NCBI GenBank assembly: GCA_947044405.1
Contig: CAMRHE010000013.1
Coordinates: forward strand, 186,001 to 250,000
DNA length: 64,000 bases
Direction: 5' to 3'
DNA from: Leptodactylus fallax
Lineage: Eukaryota; Chordata; Amphibia; Anura; Leptodactylidae
In this document: in pieces, positions 10,593-22,505 of the stretch
Layout: each line of letters begins with the position of its first letter
Numbering within the stretch: the first letter of the stretch is position 1
Position numbers and translations under genes: made by a program
Notes under the pieces: generated by a model
The model's input: the letters and a program-made list of their open reading frames with translations, nothing else
Databases searched by the model: none
What the model was told of the DNA's origin: nothing

Positions 10593-11506
10593 ATAAGTAT
10601 AACCTCTCTGTCTGAGAGGGAAATAGCAATGGCGCCAGAGTCTCAAGAAAGCCTTCCTTACAACGGAACTAAGCCCCGCCCACAGGGTATGTCACATGAC
10701 ATCACGTCCAATCATAATGCGGGGGAGGCAGAGCCATAGCCGATGCTCCTCCCCTCCCCTTATTCGTCATCCGAGGTGCTCCTCCCAGGGGCAGGGAAGC
10801 TGTCAATGTCGTCATGGAGACATAGAAGCGTGTCTCCTATGTTTACATCATGCTGTCATCTCTCTGATCCTAATTGTAGGCAGTTGGAGCAGGAAACACA
10901 GAAGTCATGTTATCAAGAAATTCACGTGTATTGTCTAATATTATGCTTAAACACATAAGATGCTTGAGCTATACCGCACCAGCACTTCTCAATTCAGCAA
11001 TACATATAAATGTTGAAGCACAACAGATATCACATCCGGATGGTACATTGCATCAATAGAGATATACAGGGTCCGTATTCACCTCCACAGTGAAAAATAA
11101 TTTCAAGGTGCCATCTATATTACATATCCTCATTAAACTCCTTAAGAGCCATGAATCATAGATCACCATAGTAATACTAGAGTGAAAGTCACTCTGCATA
11201 GATCTGAATATTATGTTCACTATATAGTGAATTGCCCATATATGAGATCCAATACTTTCCCATTTCCCAAAGGAAATATATATCACACAAATATACCAGA
11301 AAAATGGATAAGAGGATTCCTAATAATGTCATCAGATTTAGGGTATGTGCCATAGTAGATATAATAAATATACTCAAAGAGATATGTCGGGGGGGGGGGT
11401 TACACTTTTATTCCCTCACCCCCTAAAGACGTGTTTCATGTGGACAGTCTCATAATGCATCCATCCTGAGTAGATATATTCCCTAACTCCAAAATATTAC
11501 AGGGAA

Positions 11507-11620
11507 TTATAAAAATGGAGTGAAGGACAAGCATTCGTTAATCCCTCCGGGGGATGTCGATTTAAAACGGTGAATCCATCTGCATTCATGTTGCAACAGA
11601 AGTCTATCCCAATTGCTACC
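11507..11620 (-). pseudogene. Penelope-like ORF, extreme C-terminus
   Basis: Minus-strand frame ending in a TAA at 11507-11509. It contains NWDRLLLQHECRWIHRF and a SPGGINE block, the conserved last part of the Penelope-like protein after the GIY-YIG fold. It continues the fragment at 12960-13196 across the LINE insertion, with roughly ten to fifteen residues missing at the join, which suggests a small target deletion or decay. Function in the intact element: nicking of target DNA. Confidence 0.7.
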
Positions 11621-12959
11621 CCTTCCTGGTGGTCGGATCAGTTGCCCCGCTATGGACCCCCTCCAGTTTGCTTATCGGCCGGGCATTGGGGTAGATGATG
11701 CCATCATCCATCTTCTGCACAGGGCTCTGTCTCACCTGGAGAAACCAGGGAACACAGTGAGAATAATGTTCTTTGACTTCTCCAGTGCTTTTAACACCAT
11801 ACAGCCCAGGTTATTGAGGGACAAGCTGGGCCTTGCTGGAGTGGACCACCACCTCTCCAACTGGATCCTAGACTACCTCACAAATCGACCTCAATACGTG
11901 AGAGCCCGAGACTGTGTGTCAGGTACCGTGATCTGTAATACGGGGGCACCTCAGGGTACGGTTCTCGCCCCTTTCCTCTTCACACTGTACACTGCAGATT
12001 TTAGGTGCAACTCATCCAGCTGCTACCTACAGAAGTATTCTGACGACTCTGCAATAGTGAGTCTCATCTCAGATGATGATGACAGGGAGTACAGAGAACT
12101 GAACCAGGATTTTGTGGACTGGTGCCACCGGAACCACCTGAAGATTAACGCGGGGAATACCAAGGAGATGGTGGTGGACTTCCGCAAAGGCAGATGCCCT
12201 CCAAATCCAGTGGACATCCTGGGGACGGGCATCGAGATTGTGAACACCTATAAGTACCTGGGTTTGCTCCTTAATAATAAGCTGGACTGGGCAGATCATA
12301 TGGAGGCCCTGTACAGGAAGGGCCACAGCAGGCTCTACCTGCTTAGGAAACTGAGAGCCTTTGGAATCCGGGGGGCACTTCTTAGAACTTTCTTCAACTC
12401 GGTAGTGGCATCAGCCATCTTCTTTGGAGTGGCCTACTGGGGGAGCAGTATATCAACCAGGGACAGAAATAAACTTGACAAGCTGATTAGAAGGGCCAGC
12501 TCTGTCCTGGGGAGCCCCCTGGACCCAGTGCAGGTGGTGGGTGACAGAAGGATACTGTCTGTGGTGAGCTCCATGCAGAAGAAGAAGTCCCATCCCATGC
12601 ATGAGACTGTGATCGCGCTGGGCAGTACTGTCAGTGACCGACTGCTCCACCCTAGGTGTGAGAAGGAGCGCTATCGGAAGTCTTTCCTCCCCACCGCGGT
12701 TAGGCTGTACAACCAACACCGACCTAAGCGGAGATCATTACACACAGAGAACTGAAATATCTCTCTGCCTGTTAAATCCCCCCCCCCTCCTCTGCTACGT
12801 CCTATCTGTCTGCTATTAATGTAATGCCTCTCACCTTGGAACATTCCTGTACATGTTGTATTTGTATTTGTATTGCTTATCTTTGCTGCTGTAACACACT
12901 GAATTTCCCCATTGTGGGACTATTAAAGGACTTATTATTATTATTATTATTATTATTAT
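11621..12959 (+). mobile_element. 5'-truncated LINE (Rex1/Babar-like)
   Basis: A non-LTR retrotransposon fragment inserted in the Penelope-like element in the opposite orientation. It starts inside the reverse transcriptase, keeps one long open frame to 12755, and ends after a short 3' UTR with GGGACTATTAAAGGAC and a (TTA)n run (about 12937-12959). The microsatellite end replaces a poly-A tail, as in several CR1/L2/Rex-type clades. No clear target duplication. The 5' boundary is placed where the Penelope frame stops. Confidence 0.75.
11622..12755 (+). CDS. LINE reverse transcriptase, C-terminal part
   Basis: An open frame of about 377 codons with no stop, encoding the palm and thumb of a non-LTR reverse transcriptase. 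Visible motifs, in order: DPLQFAYRPGIGVDDA (start of the palm), IMFFDFSSAFNTIQP with the first catalytic aspartate, GAPQGTVLAPFLFTLYT (motif B), and QKYSDDSAIV with the catalytic pair Asp-Asp intact. A thumb/connection region follows with LKINAGNTKEMVVDF and YKYLGLLLNNKLDW. The endonuclease and the first reverse transcriptase motifs are missing because of 5' truncation, so it cannot act alone. The clade call Rex1/Babar rests on the SDDSAIV motif and the overall style; CR1-like is the alternative. The open frame suggests recent insertion. Confidence 0.8.
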   Translation, partial: LPGGRISCPAMDPLQFAYRPGIGVDDAIIHLLHRALSHLEKPGNTVRIMFFDFSSAFNTIQPRLLRDKLGLAGVDHHLSNWILDYLTNRPQYVRARDCVSGTVICNTGAPQGTVLAPFLFTLYTADFRCNSSSCYLQKYSDDSAIVSLISDDDDREYRELNQDFVDWCHRNHLKINAGNTKEMVVDFRKGRCPPNPVDILGTGIEIVNTYKYLGLLLNNKLDWADHMEALYRKGHSRLYLLRKLRAFGIRGALLRTFFNSVVASAIFFGVAYWGSSISTRDRNKLDKLIRRASSVLGSPLDPVQVVGDRRILSVVSSMQKKKSHPMHETVIALGSTVSDRLLHPRCEKERYRKSFLPTAVRLYNQHRPKRRSLHTEN

Positions 12960-13196
12960 CTGAAGGATTCAGGTTGTCCGTCATGGTGGCTATGCGCATG
13001 TTTAGCTATTGGTGTGTCCCGATTGTTGAGAATATCATTAAAGTGCTCTCTTATCCTTACCATAAATTCATGTTTAGTCTTACCTATGCAATCTTTCGGA
13101 CAGGGGCACTGTGCTAGATAGATCACTTCTTTACTACGACAGTTGATAAAGTCGTTAATTTGGCAGACCTCACCAGTAATTGCACATGTTGCACAT
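12960..13196 (-). pseudogene. Penelope-like GIY-YIG endonuclease fragment
   Basis: Minus-strand frame of about 79 residues. It has a cysteine-rich linker (CATC...GEVC...INC) followed by the GIY-YIG-type core KEVIYLAQCPCPKDCIGKT and a RIREHFNDI helix with the conserved Arg and Glu, then AKHAHSHHDG. This arrangement, Cys linker plus GIY-YIG with CxC, is diagnostic of Penelope-like elements. The frame is cut at 13196 by the insertion boundary (5' truncation) and at 12960 by the LINE tail, which supplies an artificial stop. Its continuation is at 11507-11620. Confidence 0.75.
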
Positions 13197-13690
13197 GTAC
13201 TTTTTATGATACCATTTTGGGGAATTACTATTGCTTTGATCACTTTTTATTCAAATTTTTATCAGAGGCAAAACAGTGAAAAAAAACGGCGGTTTAGCTA
13301 ATGCATTGCAAAAAAGTGTCGCTTCTATTGAAGGCTACATAGAGTAGCCTGCAATAGAAGTTAATGAAAGATAGGCCTTGGAGCCTTCACAAGGCTCCCG
13401 GCTGTCATAGTAATGGGACGCCGGCCCTGGAGCTTGCTCTGGGTGCCGTCGATCCCCGGCAAAATGGGGGCGCCCATGCGCCACAGGTAGAATGGCGCCT
13501 CGGTCAGCTTTGACCAAGGCGCCAGAAGGGTTAATGCCCGCAATCATTGTGGGCACTGATCACGTGCATTAGCGCCAGGTGTCTGCTGTAAAATACAGCA
13601 GAAACCCGGCGCTATGGCGGCTCCTCACTATATTTAAGCACCCGGCATCCGCCGTACTATTACGGTGGATGTCAGGAAAGGGTTAAAGTC
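13197..13690 (+). repeat. Interspersed repeat, right half
   Basis: Continues the repeat at 9290-9760 after the duplicated target. It reads CATTTTGGGGAATTAC, GATCACTTTTTATTCAAATTTT, then a GC-richer part with CCGGCCCTGGAGC, GGCGCC and CACCCGGCATCCGCCG, ending GTCAGGAAAGGGTTAA. Non-coding; the minus-strand open frames in the GC-rich part are not considered genes. Confidence 0.6.
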
Positions 13691-13703
13691 TACTATTCAT
13701 ATA

Positions 13704-14757
<1,054 letters not shown>

Positions 14758-15355
14758 ATGATAATTAAACATGGTTCTCAGCAAGATGCAGACAAGCCAC
14801 AATGTTACATGACAAAGGTGCAAAATATACTACTGTACTAAAGTAACTTTTTTAATAGTTTACAGCAATCGAAACATAAAGTAGGATGCTGGGATAATTT
14901 ATTTTCTCTAAGTGAAAAAGGATTCAAGGACTCCATGTACTCTCCTGACACAGGACAATAGAAGTGGATTTGATCCCTCCAATGCTCTTATTTGTAAAAC
15001 AAGAAATTATCAACGGCACAGACAGAGTCCTACAGGACCCACTAAAATTTTTAGACCAGGCTCCTTCCCCCATTATTTCCTCCACTGTCACCATGATGCA
15101 ATCAGCAGCTGGCACCCCATTGTTAGCATACTCTAGTATTACGGTAGTGAAGTTTTTCCCCAGGTAGCTGCAGTTAATACCCAGTTATCACCCGGGGCCC
15201 CTGGTGTATCAATGCAGTCATTTCTTAGGCAATCAGCATACTTTGAATGACACAACATTGCCTTGTTTGCACAGTGCCGAACTCCAGCACTGTGCCAGTT
15301 TATGCAAGCAAGACTAGGGGCAGTACTGCTTCTTTTCTGTGTATGGATATCCAGC
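14758..15355. other. No gene recognised
   Basis: AT-rich spacer between two Tc1-like elements. No terminal repeat belonging to element B was found in it. Confidence 0.4.
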
Positions 15356-15357
15356 TA

Positions 15358-16987
15358 CAGTGCCTTGCGAAAGTATTCGGCCCCCTTGAACTTTTCAACC
15401 TTTTGCCACATTTCAGGCTTCAAACATAAGGATATAAAATTTTAATTTTTTTGGTGAAGAATCAACAACAAGTGGGACACAATCGTGAAGTGGAACGAAA
15501 TTTATTGGATATTTTAAACTTTTGTAAAAAATAAAAAACTGAAAAGTGGGGCGTGCAATATTATTCGGCCCCCTTAAGTTAATACTTTGTAGCGCCACCT
15601 TTTGCTGCGATTGCAGCTGCAAGTCGCTTGGGGTATGTCTCTATCAGCTTTGCACATCGAGAGACTGAAATTCTTGCCCATTCTTCCTTGGAAAACAGCT
15701 CGAGCTCAGTGAGGTTGGATGGAGAGCGTTTGTGAACAGCAGTTTTTAGCTCTTTCCACAGATTCTCGATTGGATTCAGGTCTGGACTTTGACTTGGCCA
15801 TTGTAACACCTGGATACATTTATTTGTGAACTATTCCATTGTAGATTTTGCTTTATGTTTGGGATCATTGTCTTGTTGGAAGATAAATCTCCGTCCCAGT
15901 CTCAGGTCTTTTGCAGATTCCAACAGGTTTTCTTCCAGAATGGTCCTGTATTTGGCTCCATCCATCTTCCCATCAATTTTAACCATCTTCCCTGTCCCTG
16001 CTGAAGAAAAGCAGGCCCAAACCATGATGCTGCCACCACCATGTTTGACAGTGGGGATGGTGTGTTCAGGGTGATGAGCTGTGTTGCTTTTACGCCAAAC
16101 ATATAGTTTCGCATTGTGGCCAAAAAGTTCGATTTTGGTTTCATCTGACCAGAGCACCTTCTTCCACATGTTTGGTGTGTCTCCCAGGTGGCTTGTGGCA
16201 AACTTTAAACAAGACTTTTTATGGATATCTTTGAGAAATGGCTTTCTTTTTGCCACTCTTCCATAAAGGCCAGATTTGTGCAGTGTACGTCTGATTGTTG
16301 TCCTAAGGACAGACTCTCCTACCTCAGCTGTAGATCTCTGCAGTTCATCCAGAGTGATCATGGGCCTCTTGGCTGCATCTCTGATCAGTCTTCTCCTTGT
16401 TTGAGATGAAAGTTTAGAGGGACGGGCGGGTCTTGCTAGATTTGCAGTGGTCTGATACTCCTTCCATTTCAATACGATCGCTTGCACAGTGCTCCTTGGG
16501 ATGTTTAAAGATTTGTAAATCTTTTTGTATCCAAATCCGTCTTTAAACTTCTCCACAACAGTATCACGGACCTGCCTGGTGTGTTCCTTGGTCTTCATGA
16601 TGCTCTCTGAGCTTTAAACAGAACCCTGAGACTATCACAGAGCAGGTGCATTTATAGGGAGACTTGATTACACACAGGTGGATTATATTTATCATCATCA
16701 GTCATTTAGGACAACATTGGATCATTCAGAGATCCTCACTGAACTTCTGGAGTGAGTTTGCTGCACTGAAAGTAAAGGGGACGAATAATATTGCACGTCC
16801 CACTTTTCAGTTTTTTATTTTTTACAAAAGTTTAAAATATCCAATAAATTTCGTTCCACTTCACGATTGTGTCCCACTTGTTGATTCTTCACCAAAAAAA
16901 TAAAATTTTATATCCTTATGTTTGAAGCCTGAAATGTGGCAAAAGGTTGAAAAGTTCAAGGGGGCCGAATACTTTCGCAAGGCACTG
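15358..16987 (-). mobile_element. Tc1-like transposon C, complete
   Basis: 1,630 bp flanked by TA (15356-15357 and 16988-16989). Terminal inverted repeats of about 215 bp begin CAGTGCCTTGCGAAAG and are almost identical between the two ends, which suggests a recent insertion. The sequence ATTCGGCCCCCTT near the outer end recurs at the inner end of the repeat, a Sleeping Beauty-like IR/DR layout. One transposase frame runs on the minus strand. A second copy, E, lies at 45593-47132. Confidence 0.92.
15579..16598 (-). pseudogene. Tc1-like transposase with one internal stop
   Basis: A single frame of 340 codons from ATG at 16596-16598 to TAA at 15579-15581, the full length of the family. The only damage is a TAG at 15831-15833 where the family has tryptophan (STME-stop-FTNK; a TGG to TAG change). 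Upstream are the helix-turn-helix region (GYKKIYKSLNIPRSTVQAIV), the first aspartate in [13 protein letters not shown] and the second in [10 protein letters not shown]. Downstream are SPDLNPIENLWKELK with the catalytic glutamate and the terminal GGATKY. As it stands the product would be 255 aa and lack the glutamate. Suppression of the stop would give a full transposase, but there is no evidence for this. Confidence 0.92.
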
Positions 16988-16989
16988 TA

Positions 16990-17932
16990 TATGGATGTCC
17001 CAGTCTATGGACCCCCTACTCTCCAGGCCTCCTGTGACTGCAAACGTTCCTCCCCTGGTTCTTGTGATAGAAGTATATCAAATAATTTGTGATTCTTACA
17101 GTTTCAAATAAAATCACTCAGTTCTGCTCTACATCCCCCAACCACAACAAGATTAATAGTTTACAATTTCTATGGCACTACAAAGCTGGAGCCGTGAAAA
17201 TGCACTAAAGCACCAAATAACTGATACAGTGGATATGCGTACATTATAAAGGAAGCTGAACAAAAACAGAGGAAATGATCATATGGTGGTAAGAATAAAG
17301 ATGACAAATTTTCACATAATTTGGTAAATTCCATTACTATGAACATCTTGAAGTAAATTGAAGTAAATATCTCTTAGTCTATTGGGAGACTTTGTATATA
17401 GAATATTTAAATCTACTACTGTCCCCAGTGAACTAAACCAAGAAAATGACTATGTAAAAAATATGAGTTGAATTGTCTGACTAAACAGTACTGCAATTAC
17501 AGTATATTGTAAAGATTCACTTTTTTTGTACATACTTGAAATGTAAATTGTAAAATGGCAAATAACAGGTAAGGAATATTTTTATGTTTACTGAACTGCA
17601 AAACATGTAAGAAAAGTAAAGTTTTACTTGTATTAATAAGCTAAAAACAATGGTTGTAATATGCAGTATAAGAGATTGTAAGAGGGAGTAATTATTAGGA
17701 TCTTTTTACCATATATATTATATGGAAACTGTTAAAAAATAAAGATGCAAACCAAATGGTTCCCTAACATTATACAAAAAATATATTTCAACATCAGCTT
17801 AAGGATAAGAAACGTTCTTGGTGATGCTGTGCCCACTTAGCTAGACTCAGGACCGCTGCTCACATTCTTCTAAAAATTGCCAATGGACTTCACTATCTGC
17901 TGATGCTGCTCAGCTACACTTCTGCTAGTTGA
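16990..17932. other. No gene recognised
   Basis: AT-rich sequence, no terminal repeats or coding signal. Confidence 0.4.
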
Positions 17933-18052
17933 CTGTGCATGTCTGATGATGTTGCACTGCACCCAGAAGTGAAGGAAGCTGGCTTTAGATGGGGGCAGCT
18001 GAAGCCAGCTTTCTTCACTTCCGGGTGCAGTGTCATCATCAGACATGCACAG
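17933..18052. repeat. Long hairpin, arms about 50 bp
   Basis: Left arm 17933-17986 (CTGTGCATGTCTGATGATG ... AGCTGGCTTT) and right arm 18002-18052 are inverted copies with few mismatches, separated by a 15-bp loop. Weaker pairing continues outward (CTGCTCAGCT near 17906 with AGCTGAGCAG near 18110). It is probably a palindromic MITE or foldback; no target duplication was identified. Confidence 0.8.
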
Positions 18053-18223
18053 TACAGTTAGTGCTGTGTGCTGAGACAGAGGAGAGAGATGTCAATTAGC
18101 GAGGTTGGAGCTGAGCAGTAGTTGGCAGCAGCAGATGGAAAGCAACGCCCCTAAAGTCCTTCTCTGCTCATTTTCATAGAGATAAAAGGACAATTTTTAC
18201 AAGAATGCAGAAGTGCCGATTAA

Positions 18224-18625
<402 letters not shown>

Positions 18626-18810
18626 GAGTGACAATTTATAGAATTTCAAGAAACATTAATAAGGGTCAGCCTCCTCCCCAGCTGTGAAAGATCAATGCCC
18701 CTCCCTCTGCATCCAAAGGAGTCTTCCTCCTCCTCCACTAGGAGTCCCAAGCCCTCTACCACCATGACCTACACCTAGCTCTTCATCCTTCTCCAGTTCC
18801 TCTTACCCCA

Positions 18811-19064
18811 TTATTTATTTATTATGCTTACTTGTATAGCGCCATCATATTCCACAGCGCTTTACAGACATTGTCAGTCACTGTCCCATATAGGGCTCAC
18901 AAGCTACATTCCCTATCAGTATGTCTTTGGAGTGTGGGAGGAAACCCACACAAACATGGGGAGAACATAAAAACTCCTTGCAGATGTTGTCCTTGGCAGG
19001 ATTCTAACCCAGGACTCCAGCACTGCAAGGCTGCAGTGCTAACCACTGAGCCACCGTGCTGCCC
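18811..19064 (-). mobile_element. tRNA-derived SINE, copy 1
   Basis: On the minus strand: GGCAGCACGGTGGCTCAGTG with A box, a B-box region CTGGGTTAGAATCC, CAACATCTGCAAGGAG, GTTTCCTCCCACACTCC, GAATGTAGCTTGTGAGCC and GCGCTGTGGAATATGATGGC, ending in ATAAATAAATAA. Similar to copies at 25085 and 58558. Confidence 0.8.
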
Positions 19065-19475
19065 TAAGGGTGCTGCATCTAAGGGTGGTGAAAGTGACCA
19101 AGAGGTAGAAGTTATTCTTCTTCCACTTGTCATTGGATGACTGTGTTTCCTGTAAGATATACTGTATATCAAAGGGATGACATTGCTGATGTTGCAGTTG
19201 TCTCTGCTGTTGACACATTTGGTGGCCTGTGCCTCTTCAAAGGGCTGAGGCTATAATGGAGAATTTCAAAGTAATACTTTGTCTCTGAGGTTTTCTGCAT
19301 TCAGTAATCATTCACCACCTTCTGTTACTCAAACAGATGCTCCAGCATGTGCCGGGCCATGTGTGCTTCACCTTATAACCATGAAATGAGGGAGTGAAAT
19401 ATAAGTGGTACTGCAGCGACTGCACCTCCAATAACTTGACCAGATGTGAGTTAAAATTGCAGATCAGCCAGATAA
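19065..19475. other. No gene recognised
   Basis: Single-copy-looking sequence between the SINE and the LTR. It may be a decayed element on the minus strand, but I cannot name it. Confidence 0.3.
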
Positions 19476-19480
19476 GTGGG

Positions 19481-20454
19481 TGTTAGGAAACAGATGCAGT
19501 GTTGAGCTTAGCAGTGAGTCCCAGCACCAATCAAACCAGATCAAAATGTTAAAAACCGTGCTGAACGTCCCGCACTCTCCCAACCGCACCCCACCCCCAG
19601 AGATGTTCACCAGGGCCCCTGATGGTGGGGATGGACTTGAAGCTACTGACGGGCAGAGCGGTAAGGGTCAGAGAGCGCCGGACGCACAGGACACCACCAG
19701 ACACAGCAGAACAGAAACCGGAATCACTTACCAGGAGTAGCAGGAATAGGGATGGCAGTCTGCAGAGTAGTAAGCAGCGGATGGCGGCAGGCAGTAGATG
19801 GCAGCAGGAGTAACAGGAATAGGGATGGCAATCTGCAGAGTAGTAAGCAGCGGATGGCGGCAGGCAGTAAATGGCAGCAGGAATAGCAGGAATAGAGATG
19901 GCAGTCTGCAGAGTAGTAAACAGCAGATGGCGGAAGGCAGTAGATGGCAGCAGGAGTAGCAGGAATAGGGATGGCTGTCTGCAGAGTAGTAAGCAGCGGA
20001 TGGCGGCAGGCAGTAGATGGCAGCAGAGTTCCAAAGAGTAGTCGTACGGTCCGAGTTGTCAGCATAGTTCAAGAGGATGAAGTCTGAAGGCAAGCTGGGG
20101 TCATTAACAGGAGAGGAGAACAAGGTACAAAATCGAGAGGCCAGAAGGATAGTCAAACAACAGAAGCAGGAATTCTAGGCAGGAGGTAACAGGACAGGAA
20201 ATATGCAACACTTACTACCAGGGAAAACTGAATAGTCAGTGGTTACCTGGAGCGGGAGTCCCGAATAAGAAGGTTTCCGACCGAGCCCCTGCTCCAGAAG
20301 GGAATCCCGTGGCCTGAATGAGGAAGGATCGGCAACCCCCGCATACCATCGCAGAGGTTCCGACCTACCTCCCTAGGGGCCGGAAGGAGCATGTAAAGGA
20401 GAGGACCGGCAACCCCCGCGTGCCACTGCGGAGGCTCTGGTCCGGCTCCTTACA
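19481..20454. mobile_element. Solo LTR (family 2) carrying a minisatellite
   Basis: A 974-bp block starting TGTTAGGAAAC and ending CTCCTTACA, flanked by a perfect 5-bp direct repeat GTGGG (19476-19480 and 20455-20459). TG...CA termini with a 5-bp duplication mark an LTR. No internal retroviral-type genes adjoin it. Orientation is undecided, since the inverted ends are alike (TGTTAGG against TGTAAGG). It contains four tandem 73-bp units (19732-20023). Confidence 0.75.
19732..20023. repeat. Minisatellite, 4 x 73 bp
   Basis: Four units starting at 19732, 19805, 19878 and 19951, each beginning CAGGA(G/A)TA(G/A)CAGGAATAG and ending GCAGTA(G/A)ATGGCAG. Because 73 is one more than a multiple of three, every unit shifts the frame; this makes three overlapping minus-strand open frames with the same peptide repeat, none of which looks like a gene. 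Confidence 0.95.
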
Positions 20455-20459
20455 GTGGG

Positions 20460-21540
20460 CTCATATTGCTGTTTTCTGGACACATATTGCCTTATGGATG
20501 ACAGACATTGGCATGGAGAAGGGAGTGAAGCAGACAGAGATGATAATGATAATGATGATGACCATGGATATGACCTGTCTACAAAGATCATCAAAGGGAG
20601 AAGGAGTAGGATGGTCTTGCAGACTTTGCCTACCAGTGCCAATTCTTCTTTGCCAAATGAGTTGATGATGCTATTTCATGTGACTCTGGAGAGACCTATT
20701 TCCTATATATTTGCCTGCACGGCCATGACTAATTTTCTTCTTGCAGATCTTGCATCTTGCCATAAATTTGTCAAAAAATTTCAAAATGGGATACAGTAGC
20801 TACCATTAACAACACTACCATCCAAGCATGCCTCTGACCTACCCCAGTCAGATTTTTTTAATGGTGCAACTGCTACCACTCTATTCCTCTGATGTTAACT
20901 TGACCTACTTGCCAGGTATTATCTGCAATAGAATCATCATCAAATTCAGTAATTTTACACTGATTTTTTGACAATGGGCAATGGGATTCCACTACACACT
21001 TACAATTCCAGATTTCTCCCTAGGGCTCCTACCAGCAAAACTACCAGTATCACACCCCCTGTACTACATCCACCATCACCACCAACAATAATGTTTTCCA
21101 CATCTTCCTCTACATCCAAAAAAACACTGTTCTCATCCAACTCATCAAAAAGAGGAAGACTTGGGCTAGAAGGAATCTCTCTCAGCAGACATCTACTACA
21201 GCATAGGATCTGTGTCAGTAAAAATGAAGAAGACATAGTTGACAGTGCAGAAAGGCAGCCTGGTAAATTTATATGTTATAACAGTAGAGGAGGAGGAACA
21301 CACTGATTGAAGAACTCTTTCTCGATATTTGTGTTTCACTGCTGTCAGATCTCATATCCTGCTGTGCCTGAGATGAGCCAGAAAAGTAAAAAAAAAACTT
21401 CATCTTTATTCTCAGGAAGTAGAACAACTCTGTGGTTACTACTGCGGCTGCCAAGACCACAAGTAGTGTTGCTGTTGCTGTTTATTGTTAGTATTAGCAC
21501 TTGCATGGCAGAAGCACAAGTCTGTGGCAGAACTACCACA
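20460..21540. other. No gene recognised
   Basis: Contains an acidic-looking GATGATAATGAT stretch (about 20537-20570) and several frames of about 100-110 codons. None shows a domain I recognise; they may be remnants of a decayed element. Confidence 0.3.
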
Positions 21541-22505
21541 ATAACAGCCATAGCGGCTGCTATGGGGCCTGCAACCTTAGGGGGCCCAGTTGGCCCTGTG
21601 CTGCTTTTTTTTTTCTTTTTAAATAGGTTGTTATCTGCTGACAATGGCTGCCTCCGCTCTCATGGCAGCCATCAGCAGAAGCGGAGATCAGTAAGCAGGG
21701 CCACAGCACTTAGAGTATTATTTGGGCAAACCTCCCAAGATTTGTCTCACGAGGCTTGCCTGGTGGTTTTTTTTTGGACCAAATATGTCCAAAATGAGAC
21801 TGCTATTATTATGGGGTATCTTCAAGGAGGTGGGTAAAAAGTGTTACTCGACACTCCTGGGCTCCAGCATGATTCTTTGGGCCTCTTGAATGATGTTACA
21901 GATTACTAAGGCCTCAGTGATCACGTGGGTTACACTGGTGTTATTGAGTGTCCAGAAGCCAGCGTGACCCACTTGACTGCTTCAGCCCAATTACAGGACT
22001 CGGTGATCTGTGACTTCCAGAGGCTTGAAGAATCAAGCCGTAGACCAGGAGAAGTGAGTAGCACAGTTTGCTTTTCTTTTATGTTTAATTACCTCTCCTG
22101 GGCCTCCACTCATTACACTCTGGGCTCTGATGAAACCCCAGACTATAATAATAGTTTGTAGGTGGCGAACCCGAAATGTTTGCAAAATGTGTAATGAACA
22201 CTGTAGGCGCCACTAGGGACATTGTATTGTGTGAAGGGGGATACTGTGGCATATTATACTGTTTGGAGGGACGAGTATGGGACAATATGCTATGTGGAGG
22301 GCTGCTATGGGAAATTACACTGTGTGTGGGGGCCACTGTGACACTGGGGATAGTAAAGGGAGCATTTTAGGATGTGGGGGCCATAAAAAGGGGCATTATA
22401 TTATGCGAGTGCCAGAAAAGGGGACACTATGCTGTGTGGGAGCTGGGGTGCCCAAGTTAAAAGTTTGATACGGGGGCCAGTCTTTGCTAGCTACGCTCCT
22501 GGCAC
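21541..22505 (+). mobile_element. hAT-like non-autonomous repeat (family 1, copy 2)
   Basis: The 3' part (about 22140-22505) aligns in layout with 2380-2671: AATAGTTTGTAGGTGGCGAAC, then units with GCCACTAGGGACATTGTATT, then GTGCCCAAGTTAAAAGTTTG and GCTAGCTACGCTCCTG. The right terminus resembles that of the hAT element at 47732. The left end is uncertain. Non-coding. Confidence 0.4.

Larger units (their letters stand above)
9761..13196 (-). mobile_element. Penelope-like retroelement, 5'-truncated
   Basis: An insertion flanked by a 16-bp direct repeat GTACTTTTTATGATAC (9745-9760 and 13197-13212) inside an older repeat. Read on the minus strand it starts within the coding region, giving only the C-terminal GIY-YIG endonuclease part (12960-13196, then 11507-11620) and a long 3' tail down to 9761. 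The reverse transcriptase part is missing. 5' truncation plus a target duplication fits target-primed insertion. The element was later split by a LINE (about 11621-12959). A hammerhead-like motif lies in its tail at 10553-10584. Confidence 0.75.

Noticed and set aside
19732..20023. Possible CRISPR-like array
   Set aside because: Units are adjacent 73-bp tandem copies with no spacers, in a eukaryotic LTR.
19549..20156. Minus-strand frames of 113-161 codons with a repeated leucine-rich peptide
   Set aside because: Produced by the 73-bp minisatellite in a solo LTR; the same peptide appears in all three frames.
20318..20799. Two overlapping frames of about 115 codons with an acidic run
   Set aside because: One begins inside the solo LTR; no domain and no splice context seen.
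21307..21837. 176-codon plus-strand frame with a hydrophobic stretch
   Set aside because: No recognisable domain, overlaps a hAT-like repeat at its end, and is rich in low-complexity T/A runs.
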